Positions 54,743 through 63,677 of a stretch of 64,000 nt of DNA are shown piece after piece (within the stretch, counting starts at the first letter, position 1; each line of letters opens with the position of its first letter). The notes beneath the pieces are model-generated. The model did no database searches. It was not told the origin of the DNA and saw nothing but the letters and a program-made list of their open reading frames with translations. Origin of the DNA: Janthinobacterium sp. (lineage in GTDB: Bacteria; Pseudomonadota; Gammaproteobacteria; Burkholderiales; Burkholderiaceae_D). The stretch is taken from positions 62,001 to 126,000 of the forward strand of contig NZ_RFSK01000004.1 in NCBI RefSeq assembly GCF_009923995.1, given 5' to 3'. Made by a program: the position numbers and the translations under genes.

Positions 54743-55291
54743 TCATTTCTCATCGGTATGTTGTTTCAGGTAGTCAAGCAGCAGCTTGCGTCCGCGCGCC
54801 AGGCGCGACATCACGGTGCCCAGCGGAATGCCGACGATGTCCGCAATCTCCTTGTACGAGCAGTCGTCCATCTCCTTCAGGACCAGCACTTCCCTGAAAT
54901 GCCGCGGCAGCGCTTCCAGGGCGTGATCGACGGCGTCCTTCACGTCGGCCCGGGCGAGGATGTCTTCCGGGTTGCCGCCCGCCGCCGGCGCCATGCCGCA
55001 TGCCCCGTCGTCCTGGCCATGGAGCTCCTCGTCAAAGCCGATGTCGCCCTGTTCCGCGCGGTTGTCGCGCAGGGAGGTGTAATACGTGTTGCGCACGATC
55101 GTCAGCAGCCAGGCGCGTGCGCCATCGCCATGGTAGCCATCCATGAAGCGGTAGGCCCGCAGGAACGCCGTCTGCACCAGATCCTGGGCATCCTGGTCAT
55201 TGCGCGTGAGCCACCGTGCCAGGTTGTAGGCGGCGTCCAGGTGAGGCAAGGCCATTTTTTCAAAGTACCTGGTTTTATCGATGTCACTCAA
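54743..55291 (-). CDS. ECF RNA polymerase sigma factor
   Basis: About 182 residues: region 2 (LPHLDAAYNLARWLTRNDQDAQDLVQTAFLRAYRF) and region 4 (LPRHFREVLVLKEMDDCSYKEIADIVGIPLGTVMSRLARGRKLL). The start is taken as TTG 55291 (M/L-SDIDKTRYFE), the N-terminus expected for this group; ATG 55255 would cut into region 2. It probably drives its own operon and the divergent cytochrome/phosphoesterase/cupredoxin genes. Confidence 0.85.
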   Translation of the reverse strand: MSDIDKTRYFEKMALPHLDAAYNLARWLTRNDQDAQDLVQTAFLRAYRFMDGYHGDGARAWLLTIVRNTYYTSLRDNRAEQGDIGFDEELHGQDDGACGMAPAAGGNPEDILARADVKDAVDHALEALPRHFREVLVLKEMDDCSYKEIADIVGIPLGTVMSRLARGRKLLLDYLKQHTDEK

Positions 55292-55533
55292 ATGAACACC
55301 CGTCAGCCTGTCTATCGTCTCGGTCTCTCTTGCTAAGACTCGCCTTGCCCGCCGTTTATTCCCGCCGCCGCCACTTTTTTTGCGCCGTGCCGGTATTTCA
55401 CGGCCAGCCGCCCTCGCCGGCAGGAAAACTGGCGCAAACGGGAATATTTTCCGCGCCTTTGGAGTTATAGCACTTGCAGGCCCCGGCTGCATCGCGCCGG
55501 TGCCAGGCAACTGCAAAACGAAAGGATGCCGAC

Positions 55534-55929
55534 ATGAACCACCCCTGTTTCCTCCCTGGCCTGGCCGCCGCCATGCTGCTGGCCGCCGGCGGCGCCAGCG
55601 CCGGCGACGCCGCTCATGGCCAGGTGCTCTACAAAACCATGTGCATGTCCTGCCACTCGATCGACTACAACGGCGTCGGTCCCGCGCACAAGGGCGTGTT
55701 CGGCCGCAAGGCGGGCAGCGCCGCCGGCTATGCCTACTCGCCCGCCGTGAAGGCGTCCGCCATCGTGTGGAACGAAAAAACGCTGGACCAGTGGCTGGCG
55801 GGGCCGGAAAAACTGATCCCGGGCCAGAAAATGGGCTATCTGGTGCCGTCCGCGCAGGACCGCGCCGACCTGATCGCCTACCTGCAGCAGGAATCCGCGC
55901 GGGCCAGCCCGGCGCAGGCCGCCAGATAG
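55534..55929 (+). CDS. Small secreted c-type cytochrome
   Basis: 131 residues: signal peptide ending GGASAG, haem motif CMSCH, and the mitochondrial-like class I pattern (GDAAHGQVLYKTMCMSCH...GPAHKGVFGRKAGSAAGYAYSPAVK, Met ligand in PGQKMGYLV). AAAGGATG precedes the ATG. First gene of a set with a metallophosphoesterase and a CuA-like protein, divergent from the ECF sigma gene. Confidence 0.88.
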   Translation: MNHPCFLPGLAAAMLLAAGGASAGDAAHGQVLYKTMCMSCHSIDYNGVGPAHKGVFGRKAGSAAGYAYSPAVKASAIVWNEKTLDQWLAGPEKLIPGQKMGYLVPSAQDRADLIAYLQQESARASPAQAAR

Positions 55930-55983
55930 AGAGCGTTGTACCACCGCCTGCCAGCCATGCCAGGCACTTAAAGGAGAGTCATC

Positions 55984-56880
55984 ATGATGGACCGCAGAAG
56001 TTTCATGAAACTGACCGCCATCGGCGGCGGCGCCGTATTCATGTCCGGGCTGTACGGACATGCGCCGGCGGCGGCAGCCGGCAAGACGGCCGCCCCCTAC
56101 GAGGATTTCTATTTCGTCCAGCTGTCCGACGTACACTGGGGTTTCACGGGCGCCGCCAACCCCGATGCCCGCAACACCTTCAGGAAGGCCGTCGCCACCG
56201 TCAACGCGCTGGCCGTGCAGCCCGACTTCATCATCTTCACGGGCGACTTGACGCACACGACGGACGACCCGAAGGAACGGCGCCAGCGCATGGCCGAATT
56301 CAAGGACATCGCGGCCGGCCTGACGGTGAAGACCGTGCATTTCATACCCGGCGAACATGACGCCTCGCTCGACAACGGCGCCGCCTTCCAGGAAAACTTC
56401 GGCCCGTCGAATTACACCTTCGAGCACAAGGGCGTGCACTTCATCGCCCTCGACAACGTGTCCGACCCCGGCGCGCGCATCGGCGAGGCCCAGCTTGCAT
56501 GGCTCAAGAACGACCTGGACCGGCAGGCAAGCGATGCGCGCATCGTCGTCTTCACCCACCGGCCCCTGTTCGACCTCGTGCCCAAGTGGGACTGGGCCAC
56601 GCGCGACGGCGACCAGGCCGTGGCGCTGCTGGCGCCGTACCGCAATGTGACGGTGTTCTACGGCCATATCCACCAGGAACACCACCACATGACGGGGAAC
56701 ATCGCCCACCACGCCGCCAAGTCGCTGATTTTCCCCCTGCCCGCGCCCGGCTCGCAGGAAAAGCGCACGCCCCTGCCATGGGACCCGGCCGCGCCGAACA
56801 AGGGACTCGGTTGGCGCGAAGTGGAAGCGCAAGCGGGTAACGATTACAAGCTCGCGGAATTTCCCGTGGCCGGGAGCTGA
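55984..56880 (+). CDS. Tat-exported metallophosphoesterase
   Basis: 298 residues with a Tat signal (MDRRSFMKLTAIGGGAVFMSG). Calcineurin-like motifs: QLSDVHWGF (first D-x-H), FTGDLTHTTD (G-D), PGEHD (the usual G-N-H-D with Glu in place of Asn), VVFTHRP and YGHIHQEHHH. Hydrolysis of a periplasmic phosphoester with a dinuclear metal site is likely. AGGAG lies upstream. Second gene of the cytochrome/phosphoesterase/cupredoxin set; the link to redox proteins is unexplained. Confidence 0.87.
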   Translation: MMDRRSFMKLTAIGGGAVFMSGLYGHAPAAAAGKTAAPYEDFYFVQLSDVHWGFTGAANPDARNTFRKAVATVNALAVQPDFIIFTGDLTHTTDDPKERRQRMAEFKDIAAGLTVKTVHFIPGEHDASLDNGAAFQENFGPSNYTFEHKGVHFIALDNVSDPGARIGEAQLAWLKNDLDRQASDARIVVFTHRPLFDLVPKWDWATRDGDQAVALLAPYRNVTVFYGHIHQEHHHMTGNIAHHAAKSLIFPLPAPGSQEKRTPLPWDPAAPNKGLGWREVEAQAGNDYKLAEFPVAGS

Positions 56881-56883
56881 ACC

Positions 56884-57267
56884 ATGGACCGCGCAAGACG
56901 ACAGTTCTGCATCCGCAGCGCGTGCGGCTTCGGTGCGCTGCTGGCGGTGGCCGCCATCGAAGCCCGGGACCTCAAAAATATTGCTGGAAATGAAAGAATT
57001 ATCGCCATCGAGGCGAAGAAATTCGTCTACACGCCCAACGAGATCACCCTGAAGACAGGCGAGCCGGTGGTGCTGGCCTTCACGGCCATCGATTTCATGC
57101 ATGGTTTTTTCATACCGGACATGAAAATCCGCGCGGACCTGCAGCCGGGCCAGGTCACGCAAGTGCGCCTGACGCCCGCGCAGGCCGGTGAATATCCCTT
57201 CCTGTGCGACAATTTCTGCGGCAGCGGCCACGAAGAGATGAGCGGCAAGATCATCGTCACGGACTAG
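56884..57267 (+). CDS. Small CuA-type cupredoxin
   Basis: 127 residues. N-terminal RRQFCIRS hydrophobic export signal, then a COX2-like cupredoxin fold. Ligands seen: His (about 73, FMHGF), then C-x3-C-x3-H-x2-M in FLCDNFCGSGHEEM (Cys about 108 and 112, His 116, Met 119), the exact spacing of the dinuclear CuA site of cytochrome oxidase II and NosZ. Here it stands alone. Starts 3 bp after the phosphoesterase stop. A periplasmic electron carrier is inferred. Confidence 0.82.
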   Translation: MDRARRQFCIRSACGFGALLAVAAIEARDLKNIAGNERIIAIEAKKFVYTPNEITLKTGEPVVLAFTAIDFMHGFFIPDMKIRADLQPGQVTQVRLTPAQAGEYPFLCDNFCGSGHEEMSGKIIVTD

Positions 57268-57294
57268 GCCGGCGCGCGCGGCGCCGCCCGCCCG

Positions 57295-58311
57295 TCAGTC
57301 CCGCGGCCGGCGCGCCGCCTGCCGGGCCGCTGCCAGCGCCGCGACGAAGGCGGCGTCGCCGTCGGCGCAGGCGCTGGCCGTGCAGCTGCCCACGTCCTCG
57401 GCGATGCGGAAGCCTTCGCCCAGGCTGCTGGCGTTGCCGCGTCCGCCATGCCCGCGCGCAGCGCTGCGCAGCACCTGGCGCGAGGCAGAATAGCTGCCGC
57501 CCCGCGTGATGAAGTAATCGCCTTTCGCCTCGCAGCCCTCGCTCCAGGCCGCGCCATCGGCGGGCGCGCCCCGGTAATCGGGGTGCTGGCAATCGGCCAC
57601 CCACTCGGCCACGTTGCCCATCATGTCGTGCAAGCCATGGCCGTTGGGCGCATACATGCCGACGACGGCCGTGTACTCGGCGCCATCGTCGCAATCCGTG
57701 ACGAGCATGTCGAGGCCGAAGTCGCGCCGGGCGGCGGCCTGGAAGCGCCGGTCCTTCATGTTGGCGTAGGTACATAATTGATCTGGCGCATCGCCGGACG
57801 GGTATTTCGTCGTCGTGCCCGCGCGCGCCGCGTATTCCCACTCCGCCTCGCTGGGCAGGCGGAAGGCGCGCCCCGTCTGCTGCGCCAGCCATTGCACGTA
57901 GGCATGGGCATCGGTCCAGCTGACGCACATGACGGGGTGGTAGTCCGTCGGCGCGTGCGCGGGCGCATCCCAGCCCGCTTGCTTGAGCGCCATGCCGTCG
58001 CCGCGCTCGAATTCCCAGCATTCACTAGCCGCCCGGTAGCCGGTGGCGGCGACGAATTGCCGGAACTGCGCCACCGTCGTCTCGTATTTCGCCAGGCGGA
58101 AGGCTGCCACGCGCACGGCGCGGGGCGGTCCCTCGGCCGGATTGTGGCTGCCGTCGCCGATGGGCGGCTCCGTGCTGCCCATGATGAACGTGCCGGCGGG
58201 AATGCTGGCCATGGGTGGGAGGATGGGCGGCTGCGGGGCCGCCGGTGCGGCCTGGACGCTGCCCGGGAGCGCGCAGGCGAGGCAAAGCAGGCCGTGTTTC
58301 AGGTGGTTCAT
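57295..58311 (-). CDS. SUMF1/FGE-family protein lacking the catalytic cysteines
   Basis: 338 residues: signal peptide (LLCLACALPGSVQA), then the formylglycine-generating enzyme (SUMF1) domain with GTFIMGSTE, LPSEAEWEYAARAG, GLHDMMGNVAEWV and RGGSYSASRQVLRSAARG...GEGFRIA. In active enzymes the RGGS segment carries two Cys; here no Cys is seen there, so oxidation of sulfatases is unlikely and a binding or structural role is more probable. AGGAAG precedes the ATG at 58311. Convergent with the cupredoxin gene. Confidence 0.83.
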   Translation of the reverse strand: MNHLKHGLLCLACALPGSVQAAPAAPQPPILPPMASIPAGTFIMGSTEPPIGDGSHNPAEGPPRAVRVAAFRLAKYETTVAQFRQFVAATGYRAASECWEFERGDGMALKQAGWDAPAHAPTDYHPVMCVSWTDAHAYVQWLAQQTGRAFRLPSEAEWEYAARAGTTTKYPSGDAPDQLCTYANMKDRRFQAAARRDFGLDMLVTDCDDGAEYTAVVGMYAPNGHGLHDMMGNVAEWVADCQHPDYRGAPADGAAWSEGCEAKGDYFITRGGSYSASRQVLRSAARGHGGRGNASSLGEGFRIAEDVGSCTASACADGDAAFVAALAAARQAARRPRD

Positions 58312-58455
58312 GGGCTTCCTGGTCATGGTGGGTGGAGGTCCAGATTGCCAGCCTGTCCCGCCCCGTGCCCTGCCCATGCGACGAATCGACAGTACGGCCG
58401 ACGAATGGCAAGCCATGTTCTGGTCAATCAGGCAAGGGGCCGCTACACTACGCCC

Positions 58456-59616
58456 ATGATGCAAAAAACAACCCTGTCGCAGGGCTGGCGCTCGCTATGG
58501 GAGCTGCGCCCCCGGCATGCCGTCCCCCTCCCGACCCGCCTGCTGCTCATTTCGCTGATCGGCGTCGCCCTGGCACTGGGCCTGATGGCCATCGTCGCCA
58601 TCTTCGGGCGGGTCGACCGGCCGCGCTGGTGGTGGGCCTCGCTGCTGCCGAACATCGGCATCTGCCTGTGCATCGTGCATACCCTGTTCGGCGCCCTGCG
58701 CCTGGCCGGGCGCTGGCTGCCCGCGCCGCTGGCCGAGCGCATGTCGGACGTGCGCGACGTGCGCGCCGGCATGGCGCTGGGCGCGCTGGCCCTGGCCGCC
58801 ATCATCGCGGGCATGACGATCGGCTTTACCATCGTGCCCATCCTCGTCGGCTTCAAGCTGTGGGGCATGTTCGTCTCCCTGCCCGCCGCGCTGACCAAGT
58901 TTGCCGTCTTCATCCTCTTCATCATGGCCGCCAACTGGGCGTGGTGGCGTGCGCGCCTGCGTCAGCAGCAGCTGCAGACCGAGGTGACGGATGCCCGCCT
59001 GCGCCTGCTGCAGGGGCAGATCGAGCCGCACCTGCTGTTCAACACCCTGGCCAACATCCAGAGCCTGATGGACTACGACCCGCCCCGCGCCAAGCGCATG
59101 CTGGAAACGTTTTCCGGCTACCTGCGCGCCAGCCTGGCGCAGCTGCGCCAGGGCGACAGCAGCGTGGACGCGGAACTCGACATGGCGCAGCAGTATCTTT
59201 CCTTGCTGCAAATACGCATGGAAGAGCGGCTGCGCTTCCGCATCGACGCCTGCGCGCAGGCGCGCCTGGCCCGCATGCCCGCGCTGATGCTGCAGCCGCT
59301 GGTGGAAAACGCCATCGAGCACGGACTGGCGCCCACCCTGGACGGTGGCAGCATCGTCGTGCGGGCCGTGGTGCGCGCGGGACGCCTGGAAGTGCGCGTG
59401 CTGGACGACGGCGCGGGCCTGGCCGCATCCGGCAAGCCGGCGCGCCCGGGCAGCGGCATGGCGCTGGCCAACCTGCGCTCGCGCCTGCAGGCCCAGTTCG
59501 GCGCCGACGCCAGCCTGAGCCTGCGCGAGCGCGAGGGCGGGCCTGGCACCGAAGCCGTGCTGGAGCTGCCCTGCCAGCCTGGCGCCGGCGCCACCGCCAT
59601 GCCGGCGGCGGCATGA
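58456..59616 (+). CDS. LytS/YehU-type sensor histidine kinase
   Basis: 386 residues. Four hydrophobic segments (about 30-170), then the HisKA_5-type motif IEPHLLFNTLANIQ (His about 192) and HATPase with VENAIEHGL and a GSGMALANL G-box. It belongs to the same family as the kinase at 28773. Its stop overlaps the regulator start (ATGA), so the two are co-translated. Stimulus unknown. Confidence 0.88.
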   Translation: MMQKTTLSQGWRSLWELRPRHAVPLPTRLLLISLIGVALALGLMAIVAIFGRVDRPRWWWASLLPNIGICLCIVHTLFGALRLAGRWLPAPLAERMSDVRDVRAGMALGALALAAIIAGMTIGFTIVPILVGFKLWGMFVSLPAALTKFAVFILFIMAANWAWWRARLRQQQLQTEVTDARLRLLQGQIEPHLLFNTLANIQSLMDYDPPRAKRMLETFSGYLRASLAQLRQGDSSVDAELDMAQQYLSLLQIRMEERLRFRIDACAQARLARMPALMLQPLVENAIEHGLAPTLDGGSIVVRAVVRAGRLEVRVLDDGAGLAASGKPARPGSGMALANLRSRLQAQFGADASLSLREREGGPGTEAVLELPCQPGAGATAMPAAA

Positions 59617-60365
59617 TGCGCGCCCTGATCGCGGACGACGAGCCGCACCTGGCGCTGTACCTGCGCGACCAGCTGCTGGCCCTGTGGCCGGACTTGCAGG
59701 TCGTCCACGTGGCGCGCAACGGCATCGACGCCGCCGCCCGGATCGCCGAGCTGGAGCCCGATATCGCCTTCCTCGACATCCAGATGCCGGGCCTGACGGG
59801 GCTGGAGGTGGCGCAAGGCATCGAGGGCGCGACGCGCGTGGTCTTCGTCACGGCCTACGACGCATTTGCCCTGCAGGCGTTCGAGCACGCGGCCCTCGAC
59901 TACCTGCTCAAGCCGGTCACGGCAGAGCGGCTGGCCCGCACCGTGGTGCGCCTGCACTCCGTGCCGCCCCAGCCGCCCGCCAGCGCGGCCATGGCGCAGG
60001 CCTTGCAGCAGCTGGCCCCCGCGCCCGGCCCTGCCCGCCCCCGGCTGCGCTACATCCTGGCCTCCCGGGGCGAGCGCGCGCACCACCTCGACGTGGCCCA
60101 GGTGCGCTTTTTCCATGCGGACGACAAGTACACGGTGGTGGCCAGCGTGGAGGGCGAATTCCTGATCCGCACGCCCATCATCGAGCTGGCCGCCCAGCTT
60201 GATCCGGAACAATTCTGGCAGGTGCACCGCTCCACCGTGGTCAACCTGGCCTGGCTGGACGGCACGCGCCGCGACGAAGCGAGCCGCTTGTTCCTGCGCA
60301 TGCGCGGCCACGCGGACGAGCTGCCCGTGAGCCGCGCCTTCGTGCACCTGTTCAGGGCCATGTAG
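59613..60365 (+). CDS. LytTR-family response regulator
   Basis: 250 residues: receiver domain (ALIADDEPHLA; phospho-acceptor Asp in AFLDIQMPGLTG; VFVTAYD; YLLKP) plus C-terminal LytTR domain (VRFFHADDKYTVVAS... QVHRSTVVNLAWL). Paralogous in layout to the regulator at 29819. Genes controlled are unknown; the next gene is an alpha/beta hydrolase. Confidence 0.9.
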   Translation: MMRALIADDEPHLALYLRDQLLALWPDLQVVHVARNGIDAAARIAELEPDIAFLDIQMPGLTGLEVAQGIEGATRVVFVTAYDAFALQAFEHAALDYLLKPVTAERLARTVVRLHSVPPQPPASAAMAQALQQLAPAPGPARPRLRYILASRGERAHHLDVAQVRFFHADDKYTVVASVEGEFLIRTPIIELAAQLDPEQFWQVHRSTVVNLAWLDGTRRDEASRLFLRMRGHADELPVSRAFVHLFRAM

Positions 60366-60468
60366 CGCCCGGCTTGCCATCCGTCGCGCCGGCTGTCGAT
60401 GCGTCGCAAGTGCCGTGCGGCGGGCCTGGCCGTCGGCGATGCTGGGGTTTTCCCTGCCGGAGACATCC

Positions 60469-61278
60469 ATGCTCATCCCCTTCCTGCTTTCCCTGTGCGC
60501 GGCCACCGCCGCGCCGGCCCTGCCCGTCCCCGCCATCGACAGCATCGGCGGGCGCCAGCTGGAGTCGCTGACCCTGCGCCACGCCACCTCGCGCGACGTG
60601 GTGGTGTTCGAGAACGGCTCGCGCGCCACCATCGAGAAATGGGGCACGGTGCCGGCGCGGCTGGCGCAGCAGGCGAGCGTGTTCGCCTACAACCGGCCCG
60701 GCTATGGCCACAGTGAGGCGGCCGCCACGCCGCGCGACGGGCGCACCATCGTCGAGGAGCTGCGCGCCGCGCTGCGCTTCAAGGGCCTAGCGCCGCCCTA
60801 CGTGCTGGTCGGCCATTCGCTGGGCGGCCTGTACCTGCAGCTGTATGCGCGCGCCTATCCGCGGGAGGTCAAGGCGCTGGTGCTGGTCGACGCCCTGTAT
60901 CCGCGCATGGTCAGGCCCGTGCAGGAGTTTCCGTGGCTCACGCGCATCGCCGGCCGGCTGGCCTTTTCCCGCACGGTGTGGCGCGAAATCGAGCACATCG
61001 ACGCGACGGGCGAGATGGTGCTGGACTTGCCGGACGCCGGCACGCCCGTGGTGCGCCTGGAAAACCGGCCCGTTTCCAGCACGGCGATCGCCGTGGACTT
61101 CGGCGCGTTCAGGATGGACCAGGCCAGCCGCGACGCCGTCAAGGCGCTGTATCCGCAGGCCGTCAACATGGCGGCCGATTCCAGCCACCAGATGGCCCTG
61201 ACGTCGCCGGACGTCGTCGTGGCCGCGATCCGGCAGGTACTGCCGCCGGCGGCCGAGAAAGTTGCTTTGGGAGAATGA
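60469..61278 (+). CDS. Alpha/beta hydrolase with signal sequence
   Basis: 269 residues: short export signal (MLIPFLLSLCAATAAPA), then an alpha/beta hydrolase fold with VVFENGSRA, AYNRPGYGHS, nucleophile elbow VGHSLGGLY and a terminal His (SSHQM). GGAG is 6 nt before the ATG at 60469; an ATG at 60439 has none. Esterase or lipase-like activity is likely but the substrate is unknown. Ends in a bidirectional hairpin. Confidence 0.83.
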   Translation: MLIPFLLSLCAATAAPALPVPAIDSIGGRQLESLTLRHATSRDVVVFENGSRATIEKWGTVPARLAQQASVFAYNRPGYGHSEAAATPRDGRTIVEELRAALRFKGLAPPYVLVGHSLGGLYLQLYARAYPREVKALVLVDALYPRMVRPVQEFPWLTRIAGRLAFSRTVWREIEHIDATGEMVLDLPDAGTPVVRLENRPVSSTAIAVDFGAFRMDQASRDAVKALYPQAVNMAADSSHQMALTSPDVVVAAIRQVLPPAAEKVALGE

Positions 61279-61321
61279 TTCCCGGGCCAGCCATGCCTGA
61301 TGTGGAGCCGGGCTGTAAACG

Positions 61322-61355
61322 CGACCGGCCCGCCGTGTGTGCGGCGGGCCGGTCG
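61322..61355. terminator. Bidirectional hairpin terminator
   Basis: CGACCGGCCCGCCG (61322-61335) and CGGCGGGCCGGTCG (61342-61355) form a perfect 14-bp stem with a 6-nt loop between the convergent hydrolase and MFS genes. There is no T-tract. Confidence 0.6.
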
Positions 61356-61388
61356 TCGTGCGGCATGAGGGGGCGCGAAGCCCGTGCA

Positions 61389-62876
61389 TCACGCGGCGCG
61401 GCGTGCGCGCAGGTGCAGGTAGCGGATGGCGCCGGCGGCGGTCATCAGGATGGCGGAAGCCGTTGCCAGCACGACAATAAATGCCTTGTCGAAGGCCGAA
61501 CGGGCCAGTTCCGACACTTGCAGGCCCAGTTCGGCCGGCAGCTGCTCGGCGGCCAGCAGGGCCGCGTCCAGGGTGTCATGCACGTTCGGCAACACGCCCG
61601 CGCTTTCCGGGATCACCAGGGTGGCGCTGTAGACGGCCGACAGGATGGTGCCCAGCACCGTCACGCCGATCACGGCGCCCAGTTCGTACGACACTTCCTC
61701 GATCGAGGCGGCCATGCCGGCCTGTTGCGGCGCCACGTTGAGCATCACGGCGCTGGAGGCGGCCGTCATGACGGCGCCCAGGCCCAGGCCCAGGATCACC
61801 AGGCTGGCTACCTGCGCCGGGACGGTGGCGTTGTGCAGCAGCAGATAAGACGCCATGCCGATGCCCGACAGCAGCAAGGAACCCCACAGGACCTTGGCCT
61901 TGTCGGCCCGCGGCAGCATGAAACCCGTCAGCGGACCCGCAAACACGGACGCCAGCGGCAGCGGCAGCAGCAGCAGGCCCGCTTCCAGCGGCGACAATTC
62001 ACGCACCAGCTGCATGTGCTGGCTCAGCGCCAGTTCCATGCCGATCAGGGCGGCGGAGGCCACCATGGCGGCGGCCACGGCGCTGGAAAACGGCAGTTCG
62101 CGGAACAGGGCGAAGTCGATCAGCGGCCTGGCCTGGCGCTTCTGGCGGCGCACGAAGGCCAGCATGAAGACGGCGCCCACGGCGAACGAGGCGGCGGCCA
62201 GCGCATACGAAGGCTGCGACTTGCCCAGCTCCTTGATGGCATACACGCCGCCAAGCAGGCCCATCATGATTTGCAGCGAGCCCTTCAAATCCCACGGCTT
62301 GTCGCGGTTGCCGGCCCGTTTCGGCAGGATGACGGTGGCCAGCACCAGGGTCAGCACGACGATGGGCACGTTGATCAGGAAGACGGAACCCCACCAGTAG
62401 TGTTCCATCAGGAAACCACCGAGCACGGGACCGAAGGCGGCGCCGCCCGAGGCGATGGCGGCCCACACGCCGATGGCGAACGAGCGCTCGCGGTTGTCCG
62501 TAAAGGTCAGGCGGATGATGGACAGGGTGGCCGGCATCATCAGGGCGGCGCCGATGGCCAGCAGCACGCGGGCAAAGATCAGCCATTCCGGCGCGGGCGA
62601 AAACGCGGCGCACAGCGAGGCGATGCCGAACACGGCCAGGCCGGCGAGGAAGACGGGTTTGTGGCCCAGGCGGTCACCGAGGGTGCCCAGGCCGGGCAGC
62701 AGGCCGGAGACGACCAGCGCGTAGACGTTGATGATCCACAGTTTTTCGGAAGCGGACGCTTGCAGGTCGCGCGTCAGCGCGGGCAAGGCGGTGTAGAGCA
62801 CGGTCATGTCGACCACGATCAGGAACAGGGCGCTGGAGACGATGGCCAGCGTCAGCCATTTTTTCATTGGATGCAT
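61389..62876 (-). CDS. MFS drug exporter, DHA2 (SmvA/EmrB-like) family
   Basis: About 495 residues, 14 helices. First helix LTLAIVSSALFLIVVDMTVLYTALPAL, loop motif GDRLGHKPVFLAG, and motif C variant FGPVLGGFL, matching SmvA/QacA exporters of quaternary ammonium and dye cations. MHPMKKW start at 62876; ATG 62867 is an alternative. No linked TetR gene in the window; monocistronic. Confidence 0.88.
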   Translation of the reverse strand: MHPMKKWLTLAIVSSALFLIVVDMTVLYTALPALTRDLQASASEKLWIINVYALVVSGLLPGLGTLGDRLGHKPVFLAGLAVFGIASLCAAFSPAPEWLIFARVLLAIGAALMMPATLSIIRLTFTDNRERSFAIGVWAAIASGGAAFGPVLGGFLMEHYWWGSVFLINVPIVVLTLVLATVILPKRAGNRDKPWDLKGSLQIMMGLLGGVYAIKELGKSQPSYALAAASFAVGAVFMLAFVRRQKRQARPLIDFALFRELPFSSAVAAAMVASAALIGMELALSQHMQLVRELSPLEAGLLLLPLPLASVFAGPLTGFMLPRADKAKVLWGSLLLSGIGMASYLLLHNATVPAQVASLVILGLGLGAVMTAASSAVMLNVAPQQAGMAASIEEVSYELGAVIGVTVLGTILSAVYSATLVIPESAGVLPNVHDTLDAALLAAEQLPAELGLQVSELARSAFDKAFIVVLATASAILMTAAGAIRYLHLRARRAA

Positions 62877-62995
62877 AAACAACTCATGGATTGTAGTGTA
62901 ACTTTTAACAACTATCGGTATGGATGAACTTGGTGCTGCGCAAATATTTGCGTTCCAGGCTGCCACGGGCCTGGGCTGGGCGGGGGCGGCGGGCG

Positions 62996-63580
62996 TCAGC
63001 CACGGTCGCCATCCTGGTCATCCACGGCGGACGTCACCGCCGGCACGTCGAGTTCGCGCAGCATGACGACGGACACCTGCTTGAAGCCGCGCCCCTGGAA
63101 GAAGGCCTGCGCCGTCAGGTTGTGCGCGCCGCATTCGAGGAACAGCCGGGCGATGCCGTGGCTGCGCAATTCGCCGGCGATCCACTCCACCAGCAGGCTG
63201 CCGATGCCGCTGCCCCGCACGGACGGCAGCAGGACCAGGTCGTCCAGCGCGGCAAACGATTTCGAGGCGCGCTGGCGCGTGTCGATGGACACCAGGGCCA
63301 TGCCGACGATGGCCTCGCCCGCCGTGGCCACGGCCAGCAGGGTCGAATCGCCATGCTCCCAGTCATGCGACAGGGCGGCGCGGATTTCGCCACGTATGAC
63401 TTCCGGCAAGTCCGCGCGCCAGTTGCCGGGCGCATCGGCGCGTTCGCCCTGCAGCTCCGAATGGGAAATGTAGTCGGCGCTGACGTTGTCAAGATAGAGC
63501 TTGCACAGCGCATCTTCGGCGGTGGCGTCGTGACACCAGCTGAAGCTGATGGCAGGGGTAGGGACTTGAGCGTTTTTCAT
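62996..63580 (-). CDS. GNAT-family N-acetyltransferase
   Basis: 194 residues. Acetyl-CoA-binding motif A: LDDLVLLPSVRGSGIGSLLVEWI, with the R-G-x-G-I-G pattern, and motif B around FLECGAHNLTAQAFFQGRGF. Substrate unknown. ATG 63580 is the natural start; an upstream frame extension lacks a ribosome site. Divergent from the LysR gene at the window end, which may regulate it. Confidence 0.86.
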   Translation of the reverse strand: MKNAQVPTPAISFSWCHDATAEDALCKLYLDNVSADYISHSELQGERADAPGNWRADLPEVIRGEIRAALSHDWEHGDSTLLAVATAGEAIVGMALVSIDTRQRASKSFAALDDLVLLPSVRGSGIGSLLVEWIAGELRSHGIARLFLECGAHNLTAQAFFQGRGFKQVSVVMLRELDVPAVTSAVDDQDGDRG

Positions 63581-63677
63581 GGCGGATCTCGTGTTGTTGA
63601 AAATGTAAATGCATTTTATGTCGCCCCTGAATGGCATTCAAGTTAAAATCCATCTGTAAAACAGATAGGTGGATGCC

